Assembly (NCBI GenBank): GCA_016787085.1
Contig: JAEUVJ010000018.1
Location: forward strand, 1-64,000
Length of the DNA: 64,000 nucleotides
From: Chitinophagaceae bacterium
Lineage (GTDB): Bacteria > Bacteroidota > Bacteroidia > Chitinophagales > Chitinophagaceae
Reading direction: 5' to 3'
The notes beneath the pieces were generated by a model. The model worked only from the letters and a program-made list of their open reading frames with translations. It searched no databases and was not told the origin of the DNA. Made by a program: the position numbers and the translations under genes. Shown one piece after another: positions 8,192-18,060 of this stretch. The first letter of the stretch is position 1. Every line of letters begins with the position of its first letter.

Positions 8192-8548
8192 TTAAACCTC
8201 CACTGCTTTTTCGGTTCCTGTTTTTACACCACTTCTCTTTCTGGCATTGTACTCGACGGCGTATTTATCGAGTTTAGTGCATAAGTGACGGAGTACTGAC
8301 TCGTCACGCAGAAGCTGGATCTTCAGCTTCTCATTGAAGTCGGATGGCGCAGTGTATTCCAAAACCCAGTAGAGACCGGTTGTCTTTTTCTGGATCGGGT
8401 ACGCCAGTGATTTTAATCCCCATGCATTTTCGGCTACAATAGTTCCTTTGCTGTCAGTCACCAGTTTGGCGTACTTCTTTTGTTCAGCTTTGAACTCTTC
8501 GTCGCTCAGAACAGGGGTAAAGATCACCATCAATTCGTAGTTGTTCAT
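8192..8548 (-). CDS. rpsF: 30S ribosomal protein S6
   Basis: A 118-residue protein beginning [18 protein letters not shown], with the S6 ferredoxin-like fold and the [21 protein letters not shown] core. The C-terminal tail carries the Lys/Arg-rich extension. It is the first gene of rpsF-rpsR-rplI. A TAnnTTTG element at 8641-8648 implies a leader of about 90 nt. Such leaders in many bacteria carry an S6:S18 binding structure, but I could not establish one here. Confidence 0.97.
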   Translation of the reverse strand: MNNYELMVIFTPVLSDEEFKAEQKKYAKLVTDSKGTIVAENAWGLKSLAYPIQKKTTGLYWVLEYTAPSDFNEKLKIQLLRDESVLRHLCTKLDKYAVEYNARKRSGVKTGTEKAVEV

Positions 8549-8640
8549 TTACCTGTTTTTTGTTTTTAAAATTCGATTTCTCCCATTGGACATCAATCTT
8601 GTTACAGACCGAAGAATCTGCGAATACAGATTTGGGGCGG

Positions 8641-8648
8641 CAAAGATA
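8641..8648 (-). promoter_or_regulatory. -7 element for rpsF operon
   Basis: The minus strand reads TATCTTTG, an exact TAnnTTTG. It lies about 93 bp upstream of the rpsF ATG, in the 223-bp gap between rpsF and the nuclease gene. No other feature was seen in that gap. Confidence 0.45.
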
Positions 8649-8771
8649 GGGTGTTGAGGCCAGAAAAGGGAGGCGGGGGAAGTGTTTTTTTGATATGCAG
8701 CTTCCGTACTTTATAAGGTAGGATTTTCGGGTGGCCGATACCCGGCCCATACTGCTAATCAGTTCTTTAAA

Positions 8772-9830
8772 TCAGAATGCTTTCAGGCCGGGTTGCAATT
8801 TTTTCAGGAAAACAATATAGGTCGGAAAGTGGTCGCTGTAACCGCCGCGGTAGGTATTACCATCCCAGGTACGCATCGGGTATCCTTTATACTGTCCTTT
8901 ATTTTCTACCATATACTCTTTCCGGAAAATGTGCTGCTGGTAAAAAAAGAGGCCATTCTGCTCCTTATCTAAAAATGGCGAGGATATGATGATCTGGTCA
9001 AACAGCCCCCAGGCATCCCGGTAGGCCAGTGTACCATAGCCTTTCCGGTACATTTCCGTCCAGGGATTGAAAAGACCGCCGGCCCTTACATCTTTTTGCC
9101 TGCCTTTGGCGTTCAATATGGCTGATACGCTGGCATTGGTGGGATCATCATTCAGATCGCCCATCACGATGATCCGGGCATTGGGCTCTTGTTTCAAAAT
9201 GGAATCAATATGATTGCGGCAAACCTGTGCGGCCGCTTCCCGGGCCGGGGCGCTTCTTTCCTCACCACCGCTGCGGCTGGGCCAGTGATTGACATATACA
9301 TGGATCGTCTCGCCATCCAGTTGTCCTTTTACCCATAAAATATCCCTTGTATAATAAGCATCTTTTGAACCGCCGGGTAACTGTACAAAAAGTTTGTCGC
9401 TGGCTTCCGGTTTGAAGTATTTCGGATTATACAATAAGCCAACATCCACACCTCTTATATCTTTGGAATCGTAGTGAACGATCTTATAATTTCTCTTTGC
9501 GATCAGCTTCTGGCGAACAAGGTCATTCAGCACCGTATCGTTTTCTACTTCGGCCACACCCAGCAGCGCCGGTCCGTCAGGACTAATATCAGCACCGATT
9601 TGTGAAATGACGGTGGCCAGCTTGTTCAGTTTATCGAGATAGATGTCTGTTTTGTAATTGCGGGGACCATCCGGAAGGAACTCTTCGTCATCTTTTATGG
9701 GATTGTTAACTGTATCGTATAGATTTTCAAGATTATAAAAACTAATGATCACCGGTTTAAACTCTTTTTTCTGCGCTAAGGCAGAGAAAAAACAGGCGAT
9801 AAGAAAAACTACGATAACTGATTTTTTCAT
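8772..9830 (-). CDS. Secreted endonuclease/exonuclease/phosphatase family protein
   Basis: A 352-residue EEP-fold hydrolase with a signal peptide (1-20, ending ALAQ). Catalytic landmarks are in order: Asn33 in FYNLENLYD, Glu94 in GVAEVEND, Asn181-His182 in NHWPSR, Asp225-Asn227 in GDLNDDP, and the C-terminal SDH. The substrate is some phosphodiester or phosphate ester; with export and context, extracellular or periplasmic nucleic acid is the best guess. The start at 9830 gives a clean signal peptide; the longer frame does not. It diverges from the TonB receptor that begins at 9986, and a second EEP protein closes the same locus at 18061. Confidence 0.87.
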   Translation of the reverse strand: MKKSVIVVFLIACFFSALAQKKEFKPVIISFYNLENLYDTVNNPIKDDEEFLPDGPRNYKTDIYLDKLNKLATVISQIGADISPDGPALLGVAEVENDTVLNDLVRQKLIAKRNYKIVHYDSKDIRGVDVGLLYNPKYFKPEASDKLFVQLPGGSKDAYYTRDILWVKGQLDGETIHVYVNHWPSRSGGEERSAPAREAAAQVCRNHIDSILKQEPNARIIVMGDLNDDPTNASVSAILNAKGRQKDVRAGGLFNPWTEMYRKGYGTLAYRDAWGLFDQIIISSPFLDKEQNGLFFYQQHIFRKEYMVENKGQYKGYPMRTWDGNTYRGGYSDHFPTYIVFLKKLQPGLKAF

Positions 9831-9985
9831 ATTAAAAAGATCAATGAGCGGCAAACTTACAGAAACAAAAGACGATAAATAAGTGAAAAGGATGTACACC
9901 GGTTAATAAAATATTATGTGGCTATTTTTTTTACGGACGTATGTCCCTGCGCAGTACATTTGCTGCTTGTCCAAAACTTTTTTGC

Positions 9986-12580
9986 ATGCTACGAACTACA
10001 CTGCTGCTGCTCTGCCTTTGTGCGGGATTGATTGCTACGACTCAAAACACTACAGATACCCTTCCTAAAAAGGATACATTGCTGGAAGAGATCAAAGAAG
10101 GAGTGCTCGATAATATTCCTACCGTCTCATTGGATGAGAATGATCTTGGCGATGGAGGTTCCCAGAACATTTCCTCCCTGCTGAGCGCCGGCAGGGACCC
10201 GTTCCATTCTGCTGCATCGTTTAATTTCAGCGCAGTACGTTTCCGTATAAGGGGTTATGACAATGACCACTTCAGTACGTTCATGAACGGAATTCCCATG
10301 GATAATCTTGATAATGGATTTACGCCCTACGGTCTATGGGGCGGATTGAATGACGTGATGCGTAACCGGGATATATCCTGGGGTTTGAATAATAATACAT
10401 TCACGTTCGGCGATATCGGCAGTAATACCCATATTGACTCCAGGGCCAGCAGACAAAGAGCACAGACAAGTATCAGTTATGCGGCGTCCAACCGCAGTTA
10501 TGATAACCGTATCATGATCACTCACTCGACAGGGTTAAGCAAGAAAGGATGGGCCTTTACAGTAAGCGGCAGCCGCCGCTGGGCAGGTGAAGGATATGTG
10601 CCCGGAACCTATTATGACGGCTGGGGTTATTTTGCCGCCGTGGATAAACGCCTGGGACAAAACCACCTGCTTTCCTTGACAGCATTTGGCGCACCCACTG
10701 AGAATGGAAGACAGGGCGCTGCCGTACAGGAAATGATGGACCTGGCGGGTACAAATTATTATAATCCCAACTGGGGATACCAGAACGGGAAAAAACGCAA
10801 TGCCAGTATCGGCAGAACCAATCAGCCCGTTTTTATCCTTACCCATGACTTCAGGATCAATAACAACACCACTTTGACCACGGCTGCCGGTTATTCTTTT
10901 GGCGACCGGAGCATTACGGCACTGGACTGGTACAATGCGGCTGATCCAAGGCCTGATTACTATCGTTACCTGCCCAGTTATACTACTACCTGGGCCAGTG
11001 TACCCGATCCTGTACAGGGTCAGCAGTTGTATGACCTGATGAAGAATGATATAACCTATCGCCAGATCAACTGGCAAAGGCTGTATGACGTGAACAGGGC
11101 AAGCTATATGACCATTCGCAATGCAAACGGAATACCGGGCAATGATGTAAGCGGCCTTCGCTCCCGGTATATCATTGAAGAAAGGGTGATCAATACCAAA
11201 CGGCTAAATGCCAATTCTGTCCTCAACACAAAATTTGCTGACAATATAGATTTCACGGCAGGCGCTTCTTACCAGGTACAGGATAATCATTATTATAAAA
11301 AAGTAGATGACCTGCTGGGTGGTCACTTTTATGTTGACCTGAACCAGTTTGCAGAAAGGGATTACCCTACAGATAATGATGCTATCCAGAACGACCTGGA
11401 CAATCCCAACAGGATATTGCATGAAGGCGATAAGTTCGGCTACAACTATAATATTAATATCAGCAGGATATCGGGATGGGCACAGGGTGTATTTAAGTTC
11501 AATAAAGTTGATTTCTTCCTGGCCGGCCAGGTCTCTTATACAGAATTCTGGAGAACAGGTAATGTGAGAAGCGGGTTATTCCCCACCAACTCCGCCGGCA
11601 AAGGAACGGTGAACCAGTTTACCAATTATGCCGGTAAAGGAGGCATAACGTATAAGATTGACGGACGCAACTATCTCTACGCAAACGGATCCTATATGAC
11701 AAGGGCGCCTTATTTTGAAAATGTATATATATCTCCCAGGACCAGGAACAGCCAGCAGGATGATATCAAAAGCGAGACGATCTATACGGCGGAAGGCGGC
11801 TATATCATGAATGCACCGGGATTGAAGGTCCGCATCGGCGGTTATTACACCCGCTTTGAAGATGGGATGGATGTAATGTCTTTTTACCATGATTCCTACC
11901 AGAATTTTGTGAACTATTCCCTCAGTGGTATTGATAAACTGCATTTCGGCGGCGAGTTTGGCGTGGAAGCAAAACTGACCACTTCGCTGACATTGAATGC
12001 AGCGGCATCTATCGGCCGTTATTATTATGACAGCCGGCAGAAGGCGATCATTACAGTTGATAATAATGCTTCCGTGCTGGGTGAACAGATCGTATATGCA
12101 CAGGATTTCCGGGTGCCTTCCACGCCGCAGGAGGCCTATAGCCTGGGGCTTACTTACCGCTCACCTAAATTCTGGTTTGTGAGTCTTACCGGCAATTATT
12201 TTGATCAGTCATGGCTCAGCTTCAACCCGCTTCGCCGCACCTATGATGCGCTGAGGTTTGTTGACAAAGGGAGTGAAGGATATAAAGAAATATTTGAACA
12301 GACAAAATTCGATCCGCAAAATACACTTGACTTCTTTGGTGGTTATTCCTGGAAAGCGCCAAAGGCTTTTGAGATCAATCACAAGCCTACCTTCATTGTA
12401 TTCAATCTCGGCGTAAATAATATCCTGGATAATAAAAAAATACTAACAGGAGGTTTCGAGCAACTTCGCTTCGATGCGCAGACGGCTGCTTCCGATCCGG
12501 TAAGCACCGGCAAGTTCCCGCCCAGGTTGTTTTATGCCTACGGCCTGAACTTTTTTGCCAGTGTAACACTTCGTTTCTGA
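9986..12580 (+). CDS. TonB-dependent receptor, putative nucleic-acid/phosphate locus
   Basis: An 864-residue outer-membrane receptor. After a signal peptide (1-20) it lacks the usual carboxypeptidase-regulatory domain. It goes straight into a plug whose core (VRFRIRGYDNDHFSTFMNG) is recognisable, followed by a large aromatic-rich beta barrel with C-terminal NNILDNKK and a final strand ending in ASVTLRF. There is no SusD gene. Instead two DUF5689 lipoproteins and a type IX cargo follow on the same strand, and secreted nucleases flank the set. I infer uptake of nucleic-acid-derived material, but the substrate is not proven. ATG at 9986 is preferred because it directly precedes the hydrophobic segment; ATG at 9941 would add 15 residues. 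Confidence 0.87.
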   Translation: MLRTTLLLLCLCAGLIATTQNTTDTLPKKDTLLEEIKEGVLDNIPTVSLDENDLGDGGSQNISSLLSAGRDPFHSAASFNFSAVRFRIRGYDNDHFSTFMNGIPMDNLDNGFTPYGLWGGLNDVMRNRDISWGLNNNTFTFGDIGSNTHIDSRASRQRAQTSISYAASNRSYDNRIMITHSTGLSKKGWAFTVSGSRRWAGEGYVPGTYYDGWGYFAAVDKRLGQNHLLSLTAFGAPTENGRQGAAVQEMMDLAGTNYYNPNWGYQNGKKRNASIGRTNQPVFILTHDFRINNNTTLTTAAGYSFGDRSITALDWYNAADPRPDYYRYLPSYTTTWASVPDPVQGQQLYDLMKNDITYRQINWQRLYDVNRASYMTIRNANGIPGNDVSGLRSRYIIEERVINTKRLNANSVLNTKFADNIDFTAGASYQVQDNHYYKKVDDLLGGHFYVDLNQFAERDYPTDNDAIQNDLDNPNRILHEGDKFGYNYNINISRISGWAQGVFKFNKVDFFLAGQVSYTEFWRTGNVRSGLFPTNSAGKGTVNQFTNYAGKGGITYKIDGRNYLYANGSYMTRAPYFENVYISPRTRNSQQDDIKSETIYTAEGGYIMNAPGLKVRIGGYYTRFEDGMDVMSFYHDSYQNFVNYSLSGIDKLHFGGEFGVEAKLTTSLTLNAAASIGRYYYDSRQKAIITVDNNASVLGEQIVYAQDFRVPSTPQEAYSLGLTYRSPKFWFVSLTGNYFDQSWLSFNPLRRTYDALRFVDKGSEGYKEIFEQTKFDPQNTLDFFGGYSWKAPKAFEINHKPTFIVFNLGVNNILDNKKILTGGFEQLRFDAQTAASDPVSTGKFPPRLFYAYGLNFFASVTLRF

Positions 12581-12616
12581 TAACAAAATTTGCTGATCGT
12601 TTATAAATCAAGACTT

Positions 12617-13345
12617 ATGCGATTAAAAAATACCAGGATATGGCAAATGGCTTTGCTCGTTGCAGCAATACCGGCTGTCATGATCTCATGCGATAAACAG
12701 CCTGTCGGACCTACCGAACCCGATCCGGTGCCGCCACCGGCACCGGGAACGTATATGACCTTTACTGATTTCAGGGCATTGCATGGTGGTACGGGTGATG
12801 TAACGGTTCCGGCAGGTACCAAAAAGATCCGTGGCGTGGTGATCTCCAACAGCGCCAATGAAGCAGCAGGCAACTACAGGTTGCAGGATGAAAGCGGTTC
12901 GGGTCTGTACCTGTATTCAGTAGTGGGCTCTCCTATTTATTCTCTGGGCAGTGTACTCGAAATTGATGCTGCCGGTGCGGGCATCCTTACTTTATATAAT
13001 GGCGACCTTGAGTTAAAAAGTGTGCCGCAGGCAAAGGTGGTACCCATTGCCGGTAGCCTTACCGTTTCACCAAGAGAAACAACCATTGCACAGATCATTG
13101 CTAACCGGAGTACATGGGCTTCTTCATTGGTAAAAGTGAATAATCTCACTTCTATCGTGCAGGGAACTACCAATTCTACGGGAACAAACTATACTGTGAC
13201 GGATGCTACAGGTTCCTTATCCTTATTTGTCCGCACCGTTTCGGGTATCACGGTTAATACGGCGGGAACTTCCATTACCGGCTATGTTTCGATATTTAAT
13301 TCGACGACGCAGATCGGTATCCGCAGCGCAGCCGATATACAATGA
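12617..13345 (+). CDS. DUF5689-type lipoprotein (OB-fold-like)
   Basis: A 242-residue lipoprotein with its lipobox at about Cys25 (MISC), then a Pro-rich linker (PDPVPPPAPG). The globular part carries the DUF5689 landmarks: an initial MTFTDFRALHGG helix, IRGVVISN, NYRLQDESGSGLYLY and GYVSIFNSTTQIGIRSAADI. DUF5689 resembles the OB-like domains attached to extracellular nucleases, which fits a nucleic-acid or phosphodiester-handling locus. It starts 37 bp after the receptor gene, so it should be on the same transcript. ATG at 12617 is chosen over an upstream in-frame TTG. The domain call is fairly confident; its ligand is unknown. Confidence 0.75.
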   Translation: MRLKNTRIWQMALLVAAIPAVMISCDKQPVGPTEPDPVPPPAPGTYMTFTDFRALHGGTGDVTVPAGTKKIRGVVISNSANEAAGNYRLQDESGSGLYLYSVVGSPIYSLGSVLEIDAAGAGILTLYNGDLELKSVPQAKVVPIAGSLTVSPRETTIAQIIANRSTWASSLVKVNNLTSIVQGTTNSTGTNYTVTDATGSLSLFVRTVSGITVNTAGTSITGYVSIFNSTTQIGIRSAADIQ

Positions 13346-13390
13346 TGTAAAATTATCCGACCAATTTTTTTGAATTTACAATCAAGAGAT

Positions 13391-14881
13391 ATGATAATAA
13401 AGAGTACGAGAACCTGGTTGAGTATAGTGATGATAGTAATAGCCGGCTGCCTGCTGGCAGGTTCATGTAAGAAAAAGTTTGACGATCCGCCCGGCACCGG
13501 CGACCCGGGCATTGTTGCCAATACAACGATCAAAGCGTTGAAGGCAAGATATACCACCCTGGGAACAGAAGTCGCTATTGAAGATGACGTGGTGATCGAG
13601 GGCATCGTTTCCTGTGATGACAGGAGCGGTAATTTTTACCAGCAGATCGCTATTCAGGATAGCACCGGTGGTATACTGCTGCGCCTGGCGGGTAATAACT
13701 TATTCAACAATTATCCTGTAGGCCGCAAAATATTTGTAAAATGCAAAGGTTTATATCTTGGCGATTATGGCCGCATGATACAATTGGGAGGCGGTATTGA
13801 TGCCGTAGGCGGTGGGGTGACATTGCTCGCAGTTAACCTGCAGGATCAGCATATCATTAAAGGAGCAGTGGGTCATACTATTATACCAAAAGTTGTGACG
13901 GTGGCACAGCTTTCTACTAACTCACAGGATCCCTATATCAATACAGTGATCAGGCTGGTAGGGTTTGAATTTTCCGGCAGTGATTTAAGCAAGAATTATG
14001 CGGATGATGATCAGTCTGGTAATCGGATCATTAAAGATTGTTCCAATAACCAGATCACATTGCGGACGAGCAATTACAGCAATTTTGCCACTTTGCCTGT
14101 TGCCCAGGGTAACGGAGAGATCACCGGGGTTTACTCTATTTTCAGTTCAACCAAACAATTTACTATCCGGGATACTACAGATGTCAGATTTTATGGTGCC
14201 CGCTGCCCCACACCCGCGGGCGGGGGCTCTATTGCATTGACCACTTCCCCGGTCACATTGAATTTTGATGCGATCGGTACAGGTGGTTTACCTGCAGGAG
14301 TATATATTAAACAAGATGCCAATGCCGGCGCATTAGGCAATGAGGCCACCGTTTACCAGGGAAGTTTTACTACACAAACAGTCTGGAACCAAACCAGCTT
14401 AGGATTCAAAAATTTTGCCTCTGCAACAGGATTAACTTCCACGGCTACCAGTACAACTCAGAATGCATCCACCAACAGGGCATTAGGCGCACGTCAAACC
14501 GGTACGGCCAATACCGGCGGCGATCCGGGTTATGCATTTGCTTTTCAGCTGGCCAATACGACAGGTAAAACGAACCTGAAACTGGAGTTCCTGCTGCAAT
14601 CGCTGGATGGTATTTCCGCAGCGGGCAGAACCACGACGTGGAAAGTGGATTATGGATTTGGCGATGATCCCGGTTTGTTTACTGCAGCTACTACTATTCC
14701 GGCCACATTGACAACGGCATTCGGCACATTCGCCAGTACACCGGTGACAGTGAATTTCGGAACTGCGCTGAATAATATCAGCCAGCGTATCTGGATCAGG
14801 ATCGTAGCGCTGACAAATACTACCGGCGGAGGTAACCGTGCTTCCACAGGGATTGATGATGTGAGGTTTTCATGGAATTAA
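13391..14881 (+). CDS. DUF5689 lipoprotein with C-terminal jelly-roll domain
   Basis: A 496-residue lipoprotein with lipobox Cys (LLAGSC, about residue 26). The N-terminal half has the DUF5689 pattern: IKALKARYTTLGTEVAIEDD, VIEGIVSCDDRSGNFYQQ and a closing GVYSIFSSTKQFTIRDTTDV. The C-terminal half (about 290-496) begins TSPVTLNFDAIG and ends GIDDVRFSW, which is the typical ending of a choice-of-anchor or carbohydrate-binding beta sandwich. It is 45 bp downstream of the shorter paralogue, and the two were probably made by duplication with domain gain. It is likely surface-exposed through its lipid anchor and works with the receptor at 9986. Confidence 0.75.
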   Translation: MIIKSTRTWLSIVMIVIAGCLLAGSCKKKFDDPPGTGDPGIVANTTIKALKARYTTLGTEVAIEDDVVIEGIVSCDDRSGNFYQQIAIQDSTGGILLRLAGNNLFNNYPVGRKIFVKCKGLYLGDYGRMIQLGGGIDAVGGGVTLLAVNLQDQHIIKGAVGHTIIPKVVTVAQLSTNSQDPYINTVIRLVGFEFSGSDLSKNYADDDQSGNRIIKDCSNNQITLRTSNYSNFATLPVAQGNGEITGVYSIFSSTKQFTIRDTTDVRFYGARCPTPAGGGSIALTTSPVTLNFDAIGTGGLPAGVYIKQDANAGALGNEATVYQGSFTTQTVWNQTSLGFKNFASATGLTSTATSTTQNASTNRALGARQTGTANTGGDPGYAFAFQLANTTGKTNLKLEFLLQSLDGISAAGRTTTWKVDYGFGDDPGLFTAATTIPATLTTAFGTFASTPVTVNFGTALNNISQRIWIRIVALTNTTGGGNRASTGIDDVRFSWN

Positions 14882-14962
14882 AAAATACCGGAAGGATAAG
14901 CAACATGTTTATTCTTTCTTAGAATACAGAAATTATTACCCGGCCCTTTAATTAATTGCGTT

Positions 14963-17881
14963 ATGAAAAAAATCTTCCTTTTGATGTGTGTAAGCTTCCT
15001 GGTGATGAGTAGCCGGGGGCAATTGTTATATGAGCCTTTTAATTATACACCGCATGCCACTTCAGGCTTGTCTGCGCAAAGCGGGGTGAATTGGTTAACG
15101 GTTAACACCGGGGATTCGATTCTTGTTACCAGCGGTAATCTTTCCTATCCGGGTCTGGCTGCATCTGCTGGTAACAAAGTTTCCTTTGCAGGAGCGGGTA
15201 CAGATTATTATCGTCTTTTCACAGCGCAAACGGCAGGTACGGTTTATTTTTCATTTATCTTAAACACAACGTCATTAGGATCACTTGATGGAACAGGTGG
15301 GTATTTTATTGGGCTTGTGCAGACCGGTTCCACTACTGCATTTGGCGCTACTGTTTGGACAAGGCTTAGCACGACTCCGGGAAAATATAATATTGGTATA
15401 TCTACCCGTAGCAACTCTGCGGTTGTCTGGTTGCCAAATCAACTTGACCCGGCGACAAACTATTTTGTTGTTGCCGCTTACCAGATCATCGCCGGAACAG
15501 CTAACGATGTGTCTAAAATATGGTTGAATACTTCTGCAATCGGAGGAAGCGAGCCGGCGGCAGATGCGACGTCGGTAGCGGGTACAGATCTAACGACTGC
15601 AGGCGTTGAAAGAATATTTTTAAGACAGGATAGCGACCTTGAAACGGCGCCTGTAGATATTGATGAAATAAGAGTGGGTATAGCATGGGCGGATGTAACA
15701 CCCGGAGGGGCTCCGGTCCCGGCGTTATCCATTTCCTCTCCTTTAACTGCTTTTGGAAACGTATGTATTAATACCACGGCAGGCCCGAATTCATTTACTA
15801 TAAGTGGTTCTAATCTTACGACCGCTGATGTTAATGTAGCGGCATTGGCTGGTTATACCTACAGCACCACTTCCGGGGGAACCTATACTTCAACATTGGC
15901 TATTCCACAAACTGGTGGTACTTTCTCTCAGCAGGTGTTTGTAAGGTTTAATCCTGTTGCTGTACAATCATATAATGGCAATATTGTCGTAAGTGGAGGC
16001 GGTGCATCTTCATCTGTCAATGCAGCAGCGGCAGGATCAGGTATCAATTCTGCTCCTTCTGTTACTACAGGTGCTGCCAGCGCCATTACCACCACTACCG
16101 CAACATTGGCAGGAAATATTACTGCTACCGGCTGTACGCCGGTTACGGTATATGGTATCGAGTATAGTACCACCAATGGTTTTGCCAACGGCTCCGGAAC
16201 GCAGGTAGCTTCCACCAATCTTGCCGGCGGCAGTTTCAGTGCTGATCTTTCGTTATTGTCACCTGCCACCACTTATTATTACAAAGCGTATGCGACCAAT
16301 GGTGCAGGCACTGTATGGGGTGCTCAGCAATCATTCACTACGGCAAATCTGAGCCCTTCCATCAACACTACTGCACTCACTTCGTTTGGGAATGTATGTG
16401 TCAATACAACTGCAGGGCCTAATTCATTTACGATAACCGGCTCGAATCTCACTACAGAAGATGTTGCAGTGGCAGCTTTACCGGGTTATACTTATTCTGC
16501 TACAGCAGGGGGTACCTATACTGCCACACTTAGCTTTATACAACCGGGCGGTACATTTTCACAACAGGTATTTGTAAGGTTTGATCCCACAGCTATTCAA
16601 TCTTACAATGGTAATATTGCGATCACCGGAGGCGGCATATCTGCTGCCGTGAATGTGGCAGCGACAGGAAGCGGTGTCAACTCAGCACCCACTATAACTA
16701 CCGGAGCGGCAAGCAGCGTTACAACGGTGGCTGCTACCACGGCAGGAACGATTACTGCTACGGGTTGCACAGGGGTTACTGCATACGGAATTGAATACAG
16801 CACTACGAATGGTTTTGCCAATGGTTCTGGCACACAGGTTGCATCCACGAATCTTTCAGGCGGTAACTATACATCAGGATTGAGCGGGTTAACTCCGGGA
16901 ACTGTGTATTATTATAAAGCGTATGCAACAAATGGCGGGGGTACTGCATATGGAGCACAGCAGTCATTTACTACAGCTTCTCCTTCACTGGCGGCAACCA
17001 CGCTGACAGCTTTTGGCGGAGTATGTGTGAATGCGACAGCAGGGCCTAATTCATTTACGTTAAGCAGCACCAATCTCACCAATGCCAATGTGGTAGTAGG
17101 AGCGCTGAATGGATATACTTATTCCACTACAGCGGGAGGCACTTACACTGCTACATTAACTATCACTCAGCCCGGCGGAAATTTTTCACAGCAGGTGTTT
17201 GTGAAATTGACACCGGTTGCAGTGCAATCATACAATGGTAATATTCCTGTGACAGGTGGCGGCACACCAGGCACCCTGAATGTAGCAGCTTCAGGTAACG
17301 GAGTAAATACACCTGCTACAGTAACAACGGTTACTGCTTCTGAAATAACAGCTACTTCGGCCGTAGCATCAGGTAATATAGGAACTGCTGGTTGCTCGAG
17401 TACAACAGCTTCAGGAGTTGAGTACAGCACTATCAGAACTTTCGGAGCTGGTTCAGGTATCCAGGTAGCTTCGACAACATCCGCCGGTACCGGGTTTTCA
17501 TCACTGCTGACAGGATTGGTACCGGGATCTAAATATTATTACAGGGCTTATGCTACCAATAGCGGAGGCACATCCTATGGCGCACTGGATTCTTTTACGG
17601 TACACACGATAGCCGGTGAACTTACTTTATCACCCGTACCGGTGAAAAGCGGCGATATGCTGAAAGTTAGTATAGGTAACCTGGCTCCCGGCTACTACGG
17701 GGTATTAATCTTTGACAGTAATGGCCGGCTTGTGCTCCAGGAGAACATGAATACCCAGTCCAGTTTCATCAACAGGTCTGTTTATATACCGGCGGGCCTG
17801 GCTACAGGGGTGTACCGGGTAGAACTGGTCAACAACTTCAGGGTGCTTACCGGAAAGAGTATCCTGATCACAGCGTATTGA
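14963..17881 (+). CDS. Repetitive type IX secreted surface protein (lectin-like, triple repeat)
   Basis: A 972-residue exported protein. It has a signal peptide (1-19), an N-terminal lectin-like beta sandwich (about 20-248, ending DIDEIRVGIAWADV) and three near-identical units of about 205 residues. Each unit pairs a 'TAFGNVCxNTTAGPNSFT' sandwich with a fibronectin-III-like module ending YYYKAYATNGxG. The type IX sorting domain (about 885-972) follows, with LSPVPVKSGD, GRLVLQENM and PAGLATGVYRVEL. SprA, the translocon for such cargo, is encoded at 52.8 kb. No catalytic residues are evident, so adhesion or substrate binding is likely. It is the last gene of the receptor/DUF5689 operon. Confidence 0.83.
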   Translation: MKKIFLLMCVSFLVMSSRGQLLYEPFNYTPHATSGLSAQSGVNWLTVNTGDSILVTSGNLSYPGLAASAGNKVSFAGAGTDYYRLFTAQTAGTVYFSFILNTTSLGSLDGTGGYFIGLVQTGSTTAFGATVWTRLSTTPGKYNIGISTRSNSAVVWLPNQLDPATNYFVVAAYQIIAGTANDVSKIWLNTSAIGGSEPAADATSVAGTDLTTAGVERIFLRQDSDLETAPVDIDEIRVGIAWADVTPGGAPVPALSISSPLTAFGNVCINTTAGPNSFTISGSNLTTADVNVAALAGYTYSTTSGGTYTSTLAIPQTGGTFSQQVFVRFNPVAVQSYNGNIVVSGGGASSSVNAAAAGSGINSAPSVTTGAASAITTTTATLAGNITATGCTPVTVYGIEYSTTNGFANGSGTQVASTNLAGGSFSADLSLLSPATTYYYKAYATNGAGTVWGAQQSFTTANLSPSINTTALTSFGNVCVNTTAGPNSFTITGSNLTTEDVAVAALPGYTYSATAGGTYTATLSFIQPGGTFSQQVFVRFDPTAIQSYNGNIAITGGGISAAVNVAATGSGVNSAPTITTGAASSVTTVAATTAGTITATGCTGVTAYGIEYSTTNGFANGSGTQVASTNLSGGNYTSGLSGLTPGTVYYYKAYATNGGGTAYGAQQSFTTASPSLAATTLTAFGGVCVNATAGPNSFTLSSTNLTNANVVVGALNGYTYSTTAGGTYTATLTITQPGGNFSQQVFVKLTPVAVQSYNGNIPVTGGGTPGTLNVAASGNGVNTPATVTTVTASEITATSAVASGNIGTAGCSSTTASGVEYSTIRTFGAGSGIQVASTTSAGTGFSSLLTGLVPGSKYYYRAYATNSGGTSYGALDSFTVHTIAGELTLSPVPVKSGDMLKVSIGNLAPGYYGVLIFDSNGRLVLQENMNTQSSFINRSVYIPAGLATGVYRVELVNNFRVLTGKSILITAY
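15738..17600 (+). repeat. Three tandem coding repeats of about 625 bp
   Basis: Units begin near 15738, 16370 and 17001, each opening with codons for T-A/S-F-G-x-V-C-V/I-N. The first two are the closest, sharing long stretches such as the YGIEYSTTNGFANGSGTQVA segment. The third has diverged in its fibronectin-like half. The DNA similarity makes the array prone to unequal recombination. Confidence 0.8.
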
Positions 17882-17907
17882 TGAGAAAGAAAAGATTTCT
17901 TCTTAAC

Positions 17908-18056
17908 AAAGGGACTGTCTCAAAAGTATTTTCAACACTGAGATACGGAGTAACAGAGAATCACTGAGCGTTGGTCTTTAAATTTCTTTTCTCTGCGTAA
18001 CTCAAAATTCTCAGTTATTCTGTGTTGAAATTTCTATCTTTTGAGATAGTCTCTTT
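17908..18056. mobile_element. MITE-like palindromic element, about 149 bp
   Basis: The ends AAAGGGACTGTCTCAAAAG and, inverted, AAAGAGACTATCTCAAAAG match at 17 of 19 positions. TTTCAACAC / GTGTTGAAA continues the arms inward. The element has no coding capacity and fills the gap between two convergent genes. Ends containing GACTGTCTCAAAA are like those of some insertion sequences, so a non-autonomous derivative is likely. Confidence 0.6.
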
Positions 18057-18060
18057 CGTT

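Noticed and set aside
10535..11077. 180-codon frame opposite the TonB receptor
   Set aside because: Antisense shadow of a well-supported receptor gene; similar long shadows occur over several GC-balanced genes here.
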